DNA from: Mogibacterium neglectum
GTDB lineage: Bacteria; Bacillota; Clostridia; Peptostreptococcales; Anaerovoracaceae
Direction of reading: 5' to 3'
Length of the DNA: 64,000 nucleotides
Assembly: GCF_030644205.1 (NCBI RefSeq)
Contig: NZ_CP128647.1
Location: 1,550,001 to 1,614,000, forward strand
In this document: piece by piece, positions 28,727-38,130 of the stretch
Numbering within the stretch: position 1 is the first letter of the stretch
Layout of the letters: each line of letters opens with the position of its first letter
Made by a program: the position numbers and the translations under genes
Notes under the pieces: generated by a model
What the model was told of the DNA's origin: nothing
What the model saw: only the letters and a program-made list of their open reading frames with translations
Database searches by the model: none

Positions 28727-28794
28727 GCCATTACTCCTGTCTCTAATCAGTCATTTGTTGTAGCTATAAGTATAAGTAATAAATTATGTATCGG

Positions 28795-30057
28795 TTACTT
28801 GAGCACTGCTAGCGCCTTAGTTCCTATATCTTTTCTAAAATACATGTTATCAAAATGTACTTCTCCGAGCTTCGCATAGGCTTTATTCACCGCCTCGCAG
28901 AGTGTCGGAGCTGTTTCAACCACACCGAGAACTCTTCCTCCGCTAGTCACCTGTTTGCCATCTTGGAGCTTGCTACCTGCAATGTATATGTGCTCATGCT
29001 CCTCCGGAAGCTTTATCTCAAATCCCTTTTCATATGATGCAGGGTATCCGTCCGAAGCAGCTACTACGCAGCATGCAGCTTCATCTCTAAATGAGAACTT
29101 CACATCAGCCAGTGTCCCATCCGTAGTTGCTCGCATGATTTCTAGAAGGTCTCCCTCTAGGAGCGGAAGAACTACCTGTGTCTCAGGATCTCCAAATCTA
29201 CTATTGTATTCGATAACCTTCGGTCCATCATTGGTGAGCATGAGTCCGAAGTATAGACAGCCCTTAAAAGCCCTTCCCTCAGCTGCCATAGCTTCGATAG
29301 TAGGCCTAAATATCTGCTCCATGCACTTCTCGCTAATCTCCTCTGTGTAGTAAGGGTTAGGAGCAACGGTGCCCATGCCTCCAGTATTGAGCCCCTTGTC
29401 TCCATCTAGAGCTCTCTTGTGGTCCATCGAGGAAACCATCTGTCTAACTACCTTGCCGTCAGTGAACGATAGCACGCTTACCTCAGGACCTTCTAGGAAT
29501 TCCTCTATGACTACAGTATCTCCGCTCGCACCGAATTTATGGTCTTCCATAATCGTGCGAAGTCCCTCTCTGGCCTCATCACGAGTCTCTGCTATTATTA
29601 CACCCTTGCCGAGCGCAAGGCCATCTGCTTTTATTACCGTCGGAATCGGGCAAGTTTCTATGTACTTTAGAGCAGCGTTCATATCGCTGAAAATCTCATA
29701 CTCAGCAGTCGGTATCCCGTACTTCTTCATGAGCTGCTTGGAAAATGCTTTGCTTCCCTCAATAATCGCCGCTGCTTTGTTTGGACCGAAGCAAGGAATT
29801 CCCTTATCTTCGAGCATATCCACAAGTCCAAGAACAAGCGGATCGTCGGGAGCAACGACAACGTAGTCGAGCTTTTTTTCTACTGCAAAATTGACAATCG
29901 CACCTAGGTCTTTTGCGCCGATTGCCACGCACTCAGCATCTTCAGCTATACCGCCGTTACCTGGCAGTGCATATATATGCGATACATCATTGCTGCGCTT
30001 TAGACTTCTGATTATGGCGTGTTCTCTACCACCGCCACCAATTACTGCAATATTCAT
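28795..30057 (-). CDS. purD: Phosphoribosylamine-glycine ligase
   Basis: Second step of IMP synthesis: phosphoribosylamine + glycine + ATP to GAR. Start MNIAVIGGGGREHAII gives 420 residues, the family length; 21 upstream in-frame codons belong to the end of purN. The ATP-grasp parts are visible (PTVIKADGLALGKGVIIAET; YNSRFGDPETQVVLP). The ATG overlaps the purN stop by one base (TAATG). Confidence 0.97.
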   Translation of the reverse strand: MNIAVIGGGGREHAIIRSLKRSNDVSHIYALPGNGGIAEDAECVAIGAKDLGAIVNFAVEKKLDYVVVAPDDPLVLGLVDMLEDKGIPCFGPNKAAAIIEGSKAFSKQLMKKYGIPTAEYEIFSDMNAALKYIETCPIPTVIKADGLALGKGVIIAETRDEAREGLRTIMEDHKFGASGDTVVIEEFLEGPEVSVLSFTDGKVVRQMVSSMDHKRALDGDKGLNTGGMGTVAPNPYYTEEISEKCMEQIFRPTIEAMAAEGRAFKGCLYFGLMLTNDGPKVIEYNSRFGDPETQVVLPLLEGDLLEIMRATTDGTLADVKFSFRDEAACCVVAASDGYPASYEKGFEIKLPEEHEHIYIAGSKLQDGKQVTSGGRVLGVVETAPTLCEAVNKAYAKLGEVHFDNMYFRKDIGTKALAVLK

Positions 30058-30653
30058 TATCCTCTCCTTGCCACTATCTCTGCTGCGACCTTTTCGACTG
30101 CCGCTGGCAGAAGCTTCCACTCAGCTTCCTCCATAACCCGTCTCTGGAGAATTTCTGGCGTGTCACCATCCTTAACATCTACTGCATGCTGAGCGATAAT
30201 CTTGCCACCGTCCGTAACTTCATTTACGAAATGAACAGTTGCACCCGTCACCTTGACGCCGTATGAAAGTGCAGCCTCGTGAACGCGAAGTCCGTAGAAG
30301 CCGTCTCCGCAAAACGACGGAATGAGTGATGGATGCACATTGATAATCCTATCTGGATATCTGCTGACAAAATCGCTGCTAAGAATCTTAAGAAATCCCG
30401 CCAGCACGATGATGTCTATCTCGTGCTCATCTAGAAGTTTTATGAGATCCTGCTCAAAATTCTCCTTGCCGATATATACATGCTTTATACCTGCTCTATC
30501 AGCTCTATCAAGGCCTCCCGCATTATTACGAGACGAAACTACCAGTGCGAGCTCCGCATGCGGAAGCTTACCTGCTGCCGACCTATCTATGATAGCCTGC
30601 AGGTTCGTACCTCCTCCAGATATTAGAACTGCGACCTTTGCAAAACTACTCAT
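30057..30653 (-). CDS. purN: Phosphoribosylglycinamide formyltransferase
   Basis: Third step of IMP synthesis, using 10-formyltetrahydrofolate. 198 residues from MSSFAKVAVLISGGGTNLQ. NVHPSLIPSF and the catalytic HxxNExxDxG-type segment (VHFVNEVTDGGKIIAQ) are present. A GTG six bases upstream is possible, but GGAG is best spaced to the ATG. Coupled to purD by TAATG. Confidence 0.96.
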   Translation of the reverse strand: MSSFAKVAVLISGGGTNLQAIIDRSAAGKLPHAELALVVSSRNNAGGLDRADRAGIKHVYIGKENFEQDLIKLLDEHEIDIIVLAGFLKILSSDFVSRYPDRIINVHPSLIPSFCGDGFYGLRVHEAALSYGVKVTGATVHFVNEVTDGGKIIAQHAVDVKDGDTPEILQRRVMEEAEWKLLPAAVEKVAAEIVARRG

Positions 30654-30690
30654 CTTCACTCTCCACCGTGTATATGCAAGGCTATTATCC

Positions 30691-31725
30691 CTAGATAATT
30701 ACGCCTTCATCTCCTTTAACGATTTCTCCGATTACATACGCCTTCTCGCCAGCACCGTTTATAATCTCGAGTGCCCTCTCGCAATCCTCACGAGGCACAA
30801 CTACAGTCATACCAACACCCATATTATAAGTATTGAACATGTCGCGCTCTGGGATGTTTCCTGTCTCAGCCAGCACCTTGAAAATCGCTTGTATCTCAAG
30901 ACTGTTCTTATCTATCTTAGCTGTCATGCCTTTTGGTAGTGCGCGAGGGATATTCTCATAAAAACCTCCGCCTGTGATATGCATTACAGCATGCGGAGTC
31001 ATCTCCTTGAACAGCTCAGTCATCGGCTTCACGTAAATCTTAGTTGGCTCGATAAGTGCCTCACCTAGAGACTTTCCTCCGAGGTCATCTCTTTTTGCCG
31101 TGAGATCTACGTTCTCAACGTCGAAAACCTTTCTGACTAGCGAATATCCGTTTGAATGAATGCCCGATGATGCGATTCCGAGGATCACGTCACCCTCGCT
31201 CACCTTCTCTATATCGATAACCTTGCTCTTATCTACGATTCCTACTGCAAACCCTGCCAGGTCATACTCGTCCTCAGGATAGAAGCCTGGCATCTCAGCA
31301 GTCTCACCACCTATAAGGCAGCACTCGGACTGGATGCATCCGTCGGCAACTCCCTTTACTATGGATGCGATTTTCTCAGGAACATTCTTGCCACAAGCTA
31401 TATAGTCGAGAAAGAATAGAGGCTTTGCGCCAACGCAGATGATGTCATTTACGCACATCGCCACGCAGTCGATACCCACTGTGTCGTGCTTATCCTGCAG
31501 AAAAGCAAGCTTGAGCTTTGTTCCGACACCGTCAGTTCCACTGACTAGGATTGGTTCGCTAATACCTGTGAGGTCTGGCTGCAGCAATCCGCCGAAGCCA
31601 CCCACGGGAGCAGTATTTCCAAACTGCATAGTCTTGCCGACATGCTCCTTCATGAGTTCTACCGCTCTATATCCGCTGGTGATATCTACTCCTGCTTCCT
31701 TGTAGCTCTCGCTCTGGCTCTTCAT
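30691..31725 (-). CDS. purM: Phosphoribosylformylglycinamidine cyclo-ligase
   Basis: Fifth step of IMP synthesis: FGAM to AIR with ATP. 344 residues. The N-terminus (YKEAGVDITSGYRAVELMK), SGTDGVGTKLKLAF and ITGGGFYENIPRALP are diagnostic. One base separates its start from the purF stop, so translation is probably coupled. Confidence 0.97.
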   Translation of the reverse strand: MKSQSESYKEAGVDITSGYRAVELMKEHVGKTMQFGNTAPVGGFGGLLQPDLTGISEPILVSGTDGVGTKLKLAFLQDKHDTVGIDCVAMCVNDIICVGAKPLFFLDYIACGKNVPEKIASIVKGVADGCIQSECCLIGGETAEMPGFYPEDEYDLAGFAVGIVDKSKVIDIEKVSEGDVILGIASSGIHSNGYSLVRKVFDVENVDLTAKRDDLGGKSLGEALIEPTKIYVKPMTELFKEMTPHAVMHITGGGFYENIPRALPKGMTAKIDKNSLEIQAIFKVLAETGNIPERDMFNTYNMGVGMTVVVPREDCERALEIINGAGEKAYVIGEIVKGDEGVII

Positions 31726-31726
31726 C

Positions 31727-33169
31727 TTAGTTCTCCTTTTTCTTGCTTTCGCTCAGCTTAGTTTCGAATTTGAATTTCCCTGTGGTAGCTCTACCTGCAG
31801 GGTACTCTCCACCAAAACATGCATCGCAGTATCCCACATTGGGTGCTGTTCCAATCATCTCGTGAAGTCTCTCCATCTTGAGGAATCCGATTGAATCGCA
31901 TCCGATGAGCGTGCAAATCTCATCCACAGTATGATTCGCAGCGATTAGCTGTGACTTATCCGATACGTCGGTGCCGTAGTAACACTCGTCAACGAATGGA
32001 GGCGCAGTCAACATGAGATGTACTTCCTTTGCCCCTGCATGTCTGAGCTTCTCAACGATATTTCTTGAAGTCGTTCCTCTAACGATGGAGTCATCAATCA
32101 TGACAACTCTCTTACCTCTTACAGTCTCTTCGATCACGTTAAGCTTGATGTTTACAAGCTTCTCACGTTGGGTCTGTCCAGGTGCGATAAAAGTTCGGCC
32201 GATGTACTTATTCTTTACAAATCCCATGCCGTAAGGAATTCCCGACTCGCGCGCATATCCGACTGCCGCATCTAGTCCCGAGTCAGGTACTCCGATTACT
32301 ATATCCGCATCTACTGGATAGTCAATCGCCAGAGCTCTACCTGCCTCAACTCTAGCGCGATGAACGCTGATGCCGTCAATCTTGGAGTCAGGCCTTGCGA
32401 AGTAGATGTATTCGAATATGCATATCGACTTAGAATTCTTGTTACAGTGATCCTTGATGCTACGAATTCCTTCGTGGTTGAAAACAACTATTTCGCCGGG
32501 CTCTATATCTCTGACAAATTTTGCTCCCACTGCATCAAGTGCACATGATTCAGATGCCACAACGTATCTGCCATCTTCCGTGAGGCCGTAACATAGAGGT
32601 CTAAAGCCTCTGTCATCACGAACTGCGATGAGCTTATTTGGCGACATCACACATAGTGAATATGCACCTTTTAGCCTATGCATCGCTGCATTAATCGCAT
32701 TTTCTATGCAGTCTGTATGGAGTCTCTCCTTGGTAATCAGATATGCGATTACCTCTGTGTCACTTGTAGTCTGAAATATAGAGCCTTCAAGCTCAAGTTC
32801 CCTTCTTAGGTCACCGGAATTCACGATATTGCCGTTGTGTGCGACAGCCATGCTACCTTTGATATGATTTACAACTATAGGCTGAGCATTTGCACGTTCG
32901 TTCTTGCCCGTAGTTCCGTAGCGCACATGTCCGATAGCTAAGCTTCCTATGCCCAGTTCATCGAGAGTACTGTTGTTAAATACATCGTTCACCAGCCCTA
33001 AATCCTTGTGGCTTGCAAATACACCATCATCGTTAACCACGATTCCGCAGCTCTCCTGACCACGGTGCTGTAGCGAATAAAGGCCATAATAGACAGTTCT
33101 GCCTATCTCGTACATCTCCCTTGGGGAGAAAACACCCACTACTCCACATTCTTCTCTTAACTCACTCAT
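31727..33169 (-). CDS. purF: Amidophosphoribosyltransferase
   Basis: First committed step of purine synthesis: PRPP + glutamine to phosphoribosylamine. 480 residues. The N-terminal glutaminase nucleophile is Cys8 (ECGVVGVF) after a short propeptide. RYGTTG and AHNGNIVNSGDLR lie in the Ntn domain. The PRPP loop is VVMIDDSIVRGTTS near residue 355. C-terminal CDACFGGEYP may bind an Fe-S cluster, as in the Bacillus enzyme. Confidence 0.97.
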   Translation of the reverse strand: MSELREECGVVGVFSPREMYEIGRTVYYGLYSLQHRGQESCGIVVNDDGVFASHKDLGLVNDVFNNSTLDELGIGSLAIGHVRYGTTGKNERANAQPIVVNHIKGSMAVAHNGNIVNSGDLRRELELEGSIFQTTSDTEVIAYLITKERLHTDCIENAINAAMHRLKGAYSLCVMSPNKLIAVRDDRGFRPLCYGLTEDGRYVVASESCALDAVGAKFVRDIEPGEIVVFNHEGIRSIKDHCNKNSKSICIFEYIYFARPDSKIDGISVHRARVEAGRALAIDYPVDADIVIGVPDSGLDAAVGYARESGIPYGMGFVKNKYIGRTFIAPGQTQREKLVNIKLNVIEETVRGKRVVMIDDSIVRGTTSRNIVEKLRHAGAKEVHLMLTAPPFVDECYYGTDVSDKSQLIAANHTVDEICTLIGCDSIGFLKMERLHEMIGTAPNVGYCDACFGGEYPAGRATTGKFKFETKLSESKKKEN

Positions 33170-33280
33170 ACTATTCCTAACCTTATATAATCAATCTGTT
33201 AAATACTTTTATTTACCTGCTGAAGCCGCTATTCGAATCGCTTTTAATCAATACTTGAAACTATTTTATCTCTGCAAGCT

Positions 33281-33772
33281 TTAGTTGAATTTTGCACACA
33301 CTGCAGCATCTTTCTCGATTACTGCATCGTGCGCCTTCTTACGCTCTTCTCTGAGTTTGATTCTAAGCTGTTCATCGGAAACCGCGAGAATTTCAGCTGC
33401 GAATATAGCCGCATTCTTCGCACCATCGATTGCAATTGATGCAACAGGGATTCCAGGTGGCATCTGAACAGTGGATAAGAGTGCGTCCATTCCATCCAGT
33501 GCGGAAGCCTTAATCGGAATTCCAACCACTGGCAGGATTGTGTTTGCCGCAAGAACTCCACCGAGATGTGCTGCTTTGCCTGCTGCAGAAATAATAACCC
33601 CAAAGCCATTCTCTTCAGCAGTCTTTGCAAAATCAATCGCTTCATCTGGTGTTCTGTGTGCAGAGTAAACGTGTACTTCTGTAAGTATCCCATATTTCTT
33701 TAGCTCGTTGATGCATTTCTCAACTACTGGCAGATCGCTGTCACTGCCCATGATTACTGCTACTTTTTTCAT
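33281..33772 (-). CDS. purE: N5-carboxyaminoimidazole ribonucleotide mutase
   Basis: Converts N5-CAIR to CAIR. 163 residues with VIMGSDSDLPVVEKC, SAHRTPDEAIDFAK and GIPVASIAIDGAKNAAIFA, all hallmarks of class I PurE. First gene of the operon, preceded by a promoter and an unusual leader. purK, purC, purB and purH are not in the window. Confidence 0.97.
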   Translation of the reverse strand: MKKVAVIMGSDSDLPVVEKCINELKKYGILTEVHVYSAHRTPDEAIDFAKTAEENGFGVIISAAGKAAHLGGVLAANTILPVVGIPIKASALDGMDALLSTVQMPPGIPVASIAIDGAKNAAIFAAEILAVSDEQLRIKLREERKKAHDAVIEKDAAVCAKFN

Positions 33773-33904
33773 AAATCTCTTACCTTCATCTTTAATTATT
33801 AATGCGAGTGCGTATTCATCCGCCTTTTATCAACGTGTTTTTACTGCTCTGGCAGCCAATGATTTCAGCTTCTTGAGCACGGATACAATTTCTATTTATA
33901 TCGT
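33773..33904 (-). promoter_or_regulatory. Structured leader of the pur operon, type not recognised
   Basis: About 130 nt from the predicted start to purE. On the minus strand ATCCG and CGGAT can form a basal helix, with TGCTC/GAGCA stacked directly inside it. The single-stranded GTAAAAACACGTTGATAAAAGG follows. It does not match the purine, ZTP, PRPP or THF riboswitch patterns I know. It may be a riboswitch-like element, or only chance pairing. Confidence 0.35.
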
Positions 33905-33910
33905 AATTTA

Positions 33911-33938
33911 AATTTATCACATGCATCATCAATGTCAA
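33911..33938 (-). promoter_or_regulatory. Probable promoter of the purEFMNDL operon
   Basis: Minus strand TTGACA, 16 bp, TAAATT. Just upstream lies the inverted repeat GGGTTT-AGC-AAACCC at about 33945-33959, a possible operator. Confidence 0.6.
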
Positions 33939-33939
33939 C

Positions 33940-34080
33940 AATATGGGTTTGCTAAACCCGTATTTTATAGCGATGTTTATCGCCTTTTATGCGGAATTTT
34001 GATATTTACCCGAAGTATAATCAGGCTTTCGAGCTTAAGTGTTCGTATTTTATGCATTTGAGGAGTTTTCCATCATAAAA
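33940..34080. other. Gap between the pur promoter and the kinase terminator
   Basis: Holds the GGGTTT/AAACCC inverted repeat and a small GCGAT-GTTT-ATCGC hairpin followed on the plus strand by CTTTTAT. No gene is supported. Confidence 0.4.
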
Positions 34081-34103
34081 AGGGATTGGCGCAACCAATC
34101 CCT
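34081..34103 (-). terminator. Intrinsic terminator of the two-component operon
   Basis: Perfect 9-bp stem AGGGATTGG/CCAATCCCT with a 5-base loop, followed on the minus strand by TTTTTATG. Confidence 0.85.
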
Positions 34104-34169
34104 AATTGATATTAAATACATTTTCCTCTATATCATTAAAATCGATACTCCAGCAAAAGCCTATAAAAC

Positions 34170-35804
34170 TTACCTCTGTCCAACACGCGGAATCAGAACC
34201 CTCGCTTTAAACAGGTCTCCATCGATTCCCAATCTGACATCTCCATCCATCATGTGCATTAAGTCTCTTGCGATAGCAAGTCCAAGTCCACTACCCTCAG
34301 TATTTCTGGACTTATCACCTCGTTTAAATCTCTCCATAAGCTCATCTGGATCCATATCGAGAGCATCTCTAGATACATTGCTGATCTCGAGTGCAGCGAA
34401 TTTGCCCATCTCGCGAACCTTCACATATGCCCTAGTCCCAGGCATGCTGTACTTGCTGACATTGGTTAGAAGATTCTCGATTACACGCCATAGCATCTTG
34501 CCGTCGGCATTTACGAATACGTGCTCGTCATTCTTTTCGCAGTGAGCCTCAACATCTGCAGCTACGAAGATATCATTAAGCTCACCAACTACTTGCTGCG
34601 CCATCCCGTTTAGATCGATAACTTCAATGCTGATAGGCATAGCTCCACTTGATGCCTTGGTAGCTTCAAATAAGTCACCGCTCAGCTTTTGAAGCCTCTT
34701 GGTCTTCTGATCGATAATCTCGAGGTACGACATAGCGTCTGGGCTGTCAAGGCCTTGCATCTTTAGTAAATCTATGTATGTAACCATAGATGTAAGTGGC
34801 GTCTTTAGATCGTGAGATACATTGGAAATGAGCTCGTTACGGAGTCTCTGGCTTCGCAGCTCATTTTCGAGAGCGATTTCTTCAGCCTTAGCGATTTCAT
34901 TTATGTCATTTGCAAGTCTCTCGAACTCACCTCTATGTCTAACGACGACCTTATTGTCAAAATCACCTTCCTTGATTGATCTGAGGCCTTGCCTTACCAT
35001 CGCGTAATCGTGGTAGTACCTCGGAACAAATATGATTATTAAAATCATGTCGACAAAGATCCATCCCTGCCATATATATATAGGTGCAAAAATCGCAATT
35101 ATGAGGAGATATATCCTCTTCATCGTGATATCCTTCGACACGAAGATGTTATATACACCCATCAGCACTTTTCCGATGATTGAACGTTCAAAGAAGTCGT
35201 CGTTCTTGATATTCTTTACAAGAGAGGTCAGCAGTATCATCGTAAGCAGCACGCAAATGGTCATCATTGCGAGTGAACCAAATCCCTGCACCCATTCCGG
35301 CTTAAATACTGAGTATTCTTCACCCAGGCCTGTATAGCTGCGAGTCCTTAATTCCTTGACTGTAATTCCATGCTTAACAATCGTTCTCAGAATATGGTTA
35401 AATGACTTGCCCGAAAAGATATAACCATAGAAAACCTCTTCGGAATAAACGACACCAATACCCATCACAAAGATTCCTAGAATCCTTAGTTCTGGGAATA
35501 TTCGGTCGAGCAGATTTAGCTGAACCCTGCCTTTTCTATCGTATTTTCCAGCGAAATATATCGCGAATATTACTCCTGCAATCGCAAAAGCACCAAACAC
35601 TATGAGGAGTATGAAGTTCGTCGTCAATATGCCGACTAGCTTGTTCTTGTCGACATATCCGTTAAAGTATTCGCTCGTATACGTCTCATATACGACGATT
35701 CTATTAGCTGAGACGATGAGGAACACCATACTCACAGTCGCCACCAAGGTGGCAAATTTAGATTTAAGTCCACGAAACTCGTCCCTTACGACTTGTTCCC
35801 TCAT
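34170..35804 (-). CDS. Sensor histidine kinase with multi-pass membrane domain
   Basis: 544 residues. Hydrophobic segments lie at about 17-35, 57-85, 104-122, 177-196 and 229-262, so the sensor is a multi-span membrane domain. A HAMP-like linker covers about 265-310. HisKA has phospho-acceptor His331 (NVSHDLKTPL). The ATPase domain has N-box ENLLTNVSKYS, a GxG-type region and GSGLGLAIARDL. Its start overlaps the response-regulator stop by TAATG. Signal unknown. Confidence 0.95.
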   Translation of the reverse strand: MREQVVRDEFRGLKSKFATLVATVSMVFLIVSANRIVVYETYTSEYFNGYVDKNKLVGILTTNFILLIVFGAFAIAGVIFAIYFAGKYDRKGRVQLNLLDRIFPELRILGIFVMGIGVVYSEEVFYGYIFSGKSFNHILRTIVKHGITVKELRTRSYTGLGEEYSVFKPEWVQGFGSLAMMTICVLLTMILLTSLVKNIKNDDFFERSIIGKVLMGVYNIFVSKDITMKRIYLLIIAIFAPIYIWQGWIFVDMILIIIFVPRYYHDYAMVRQGLRSIKEGDFDNKVVVRHRGEFERLANDINEIAKAEEIALENELRSQRLRNELISNVSHDLKTPLTSMVTYIDLLKMQGLDSPDAMSYLEIIDQKTKRLQKLSGDLFEATKASSGAMPISIEVIDLNGMAQQVVGELNDIFVAADVEAHCEKNDEHVFVNADGKMLWRVIENLLTNVSKYSMPGTRAYVKVREMGKFAALEISNVSRDALDMDPDELMERFKRGDKSRNTEGSGLGLAIARDLMHMMDGDVRLGIDGDLFKARVLIPRVGQR

Positions 35805-36499
35805 TAGTTATCTCCTTCAAGCTTATATCCTGTACCCCACACTACCTTTATGTATCTAGGATCTTTAGGGTTTATCTCGATTTTCTCTCTTATGTGTCTG
35901 ATGTGTACCGCAACCGTATTCTCCGGATTGTAAGCAGGCTCATCCCATACGGATTCATATATCTGCTCCATTGAGAATACTCGGCCAGGACTCTGTGCAA
36001 GTAGCTTCAATATACCAAATTCAGTAGCTGTCAGCATTACACTTCGTCCATCGATAGTAACTTTTTTGCTATTGTCATCCACGGTGAGTCCGCCTACTCT
36101 ATAGATTCCCTCCTCAGATGACCCATTTGCATTTCCAAACTGAGTATATCTGCGAAGCTGCGATTTAACCCTAGCTACGAGCTCCATTGGATTAAAAGGC
36201 TTAGTAACGTAGTCATCTGCCCCGATATTGAATCCGATAATCTTGTCGTAATCCTCGGACTTCGCAGACAACATGATGATAGGAATATCCTTTTCATTTC
36301 TAATCATCTGCGTCGCCTGAATTCCGTCGAGCTTAGGCATCATAACGTCCATGATGGCGAGCTTAACATCCTCGTTCTTCACAACATTTAGTGCTTCAAA
36401 TCCATCGTGTGCCTTCACAACTTCGAAGCCTTCATTATTTAGATATATCTCTATCGCTCTAGCGATTTCTCTATCATCGTCACAAACTAGAATTTTCAC
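35804..36499 (-). CDS. OmpR-family response regulator
   Basis: 231 residues. The receiver domain has Asp7-9 acidic pocket (CDDDRE), phospho-acceptor Asp51 (AIMDVMMPKLDG) and Lys in VTKPFNP. The C-terminal winged helix (about 130-228) ends WGTGYKLEGDN. Translationally coupled to the kinase downstream. Targets are unknown; the neighbouring pur and MFS genes are not necessarily regulated. Confidence 0.96.
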   Translation of the reverse strand: MKILVCDDDREIARAIEIYLNNEGFEVVKAHDGFEALNVVKNEDVKLAIMDVMMPKLDGIQATQMIRNEKDIPIIMLSAKSEDYDKIIGFNIGADDYVTKPFNPMELVARVKSQLRRYTQFGNANGSSEEGIYRVGGLTVDDNSKKVTIDGRSVMLTATEFGILKLLAQSPGRVFSMEQIYESVWDEPAYNPENTVAVHIRHIREKIEINPKDPRYIKVVWGTGYKLEGDN

Positions 36500-36595
36500 G
36501 GTATACCCTCCTTAAGTCATGTCTGTAATAGAAGTATATATCATTTGGCATAAGAAATCCGATTGTATTTATTATGATTTCTTTAAATTAAAATA

Positions 36596-36664
36596 GCAGT
36601 GGCTTAAACATTTCGCAAGCGCTTAATTTGCACCTAATCAAAATGGTTAAATACCACTGCCATA
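36596..36664 (-). terminator. Probable terminator of the MFS gene
   Basis: Minus-strand GCAGTGG (36654-36660) pairs with CCACTGC (36596-36602) around a long loop; TATTTTAATTT follows. The loop is long, so the call is moderate. Confidence 0.45.
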
Positions 36665-36733
36665 TTTTAGTTTCATTGTTGTTTTCCGACTTATCGAGTT
36701 TGTAATTATTACATACTTTTATCTGAATTCTCT

Positions 36734-37963
36734 CTACTTATACCCCTCATTATCGCTCTTCTTACTTGTCACATTTAGCGCAATCCATAGCACGAATGCT
36801 ACTAAGGTGAAAACAATTAGAGCATAGAAGTTCGAATCATACCTTCCACCTGCAGCCTCGAGCAGCTTAGCTGAGATATTAGGTCCGATGATAGCTGCTG
36901 GGATCAAGGAGAAGTTTGCGATACTGAAGTTAGTAGGGAAATACTTATGCCCGAATGCCTTATTGATATATGCAGATGTGAGCGTTGGAGTTCCTCCATA
37001 AGCTAGACCTACGAAGATAAGTCCAACGACGATTGCGATAAGAGAATGGCTCATGCCACCGACTACAAGCAGGACACCTGCTATAAACATGAATAAGTTA
37101 TTTACAATAGCAGTTGTCTTTCTGCCAAACTTATCAAAGTTATTACCTGTAACGATTCTTCCTGCTCCGTTAAATAGCGAAACGATCATTCCGAGTACCG
37201 CAGATCCACCGTAAGCAAGCGAGATATTAGCCGCGCTGTTGATAACCATCAGCCCAGCTGAGTTAAGTGCAACAGCCCAAATGAAGAATACCCAGAATCT
37301 GCCTGTCTTCATCATCTCTGCAGCTGTATAGTGATGAGTATTGTCATCAGATGCAGCAGCCTTGCTTGCGCCTGCTGCAGGTGCTTCCGGTGCCTTAATG
37401 ATAATAGATGCAACAACCATTACTACGAAAATTGTGATAGCTAGAATCTTGAATGTTGAGAAAATTCCAAATTTCACAATGAACTTAGTTACAACACTTC
37501 CGAGGGCAAGTCCACCTAGACCGAATCCCATGAGCATGATTCCTGAAGCAAGACCAACCTTGTCTGGGAACCACTTAGTGATAGTGGTGATAACGGCATT
37601 ATATCCAATACCTACGCCACCTCCACCGAATACGCCGTAGAATATATAAAGCTTCGTAAGGCTTCCCGAAGCATCTGCTGGATTCAAAGTCGAAACCATG
37701 AAGAATCCGATGAGAAGCAGCACTCCAGAGATGAGAAGTCTGAGCTTTACACCAAACACCTTGCCGAGATGACCTCCGATGAGTCCGCCCAAGCAGAACA
37801 TGATCATCGAGATTGTGAATGTCATCGACATCTGTGCTACTGTCCATGTCTTGAATACCTCTGCAAAAGGAGTTCTAAACAGTGACCATGCGTAAATAAG
37901 TCCGAGGAATAGCGTTGAAATAGTCGCCATTCCGAGGTACAACCATCTTTTGTTGTTATTCAT
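36734..37963 (-). CDS. OFA-type MFS transporter
   Basis: 409 residues and about 12 membrane segments. The N-terminus NKRWLYLGMATISTLFLGLIYAWSLF and the YNAVITTITKWFPDKVGLASGI segment fit the oxalate/formate antiporter group of the major facilitator superfamily. A cytoplasmic loop rich in Ala and Ser lies near 190-215. Substrate is unknown: oxalate, formate or another monocarboxylate. Single gene. Confidence 0.88.
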   Translation of the reverse strand: MNNNKRWLYLGMATISTLFLGLIYAWSLFRTPFAEVFKTWTVAQMSMTFTISMIMFCLGGLIGGHLGKVFGVKLRLLISGVLLLIGFFMVSTLNPADASGSLTKLYIFYGVFGGGGVGIGYNAVITTITKWFPDKVGLASGIMLMGFGLGGLALGSVVTKFIVKFGIFSTFKILAITIFVVMVVASIIIKAPEAPAAGASKAAASDDNTHHYTAAEMMKTGRFWVFFIWAVALNSAGLMVINSAANISLAYGGSAVLGMIVSLFNGAGRIVTGNNFDKFGRKTTAIVNNLFMFIAGVLLVVGGMSHSLIAIVVGLIFVGLAYGGTPTLTSAYINKAFGHKYFPTNFSIANFSLIPAAIIGPNISAKLLEAAGGRYDSNFYALIVFTLVAFVLWIALNVTSKKSDNEGYK

Positions 37964-38130
37964 TTCTTAAACCACCTGTCCTTACCTAATTGCGCTGCCA
38001 TTACCTCTATACAGCGCTTATATTATTTAACGCTCCATCGATCCAAGCTGAGCGCCAATGCAAAATATAATAACATTTTTTACGCGCATTTTCTAGCAAT
38101 TATTATCATATCCTGCACATAACTTTTTAT

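Noticed and set aside
33773-33940. Known purine or ZTP riboswitch before purE
   Set aside because: The conserved core elements of those families are not present; only a generic structured leader is claimed.
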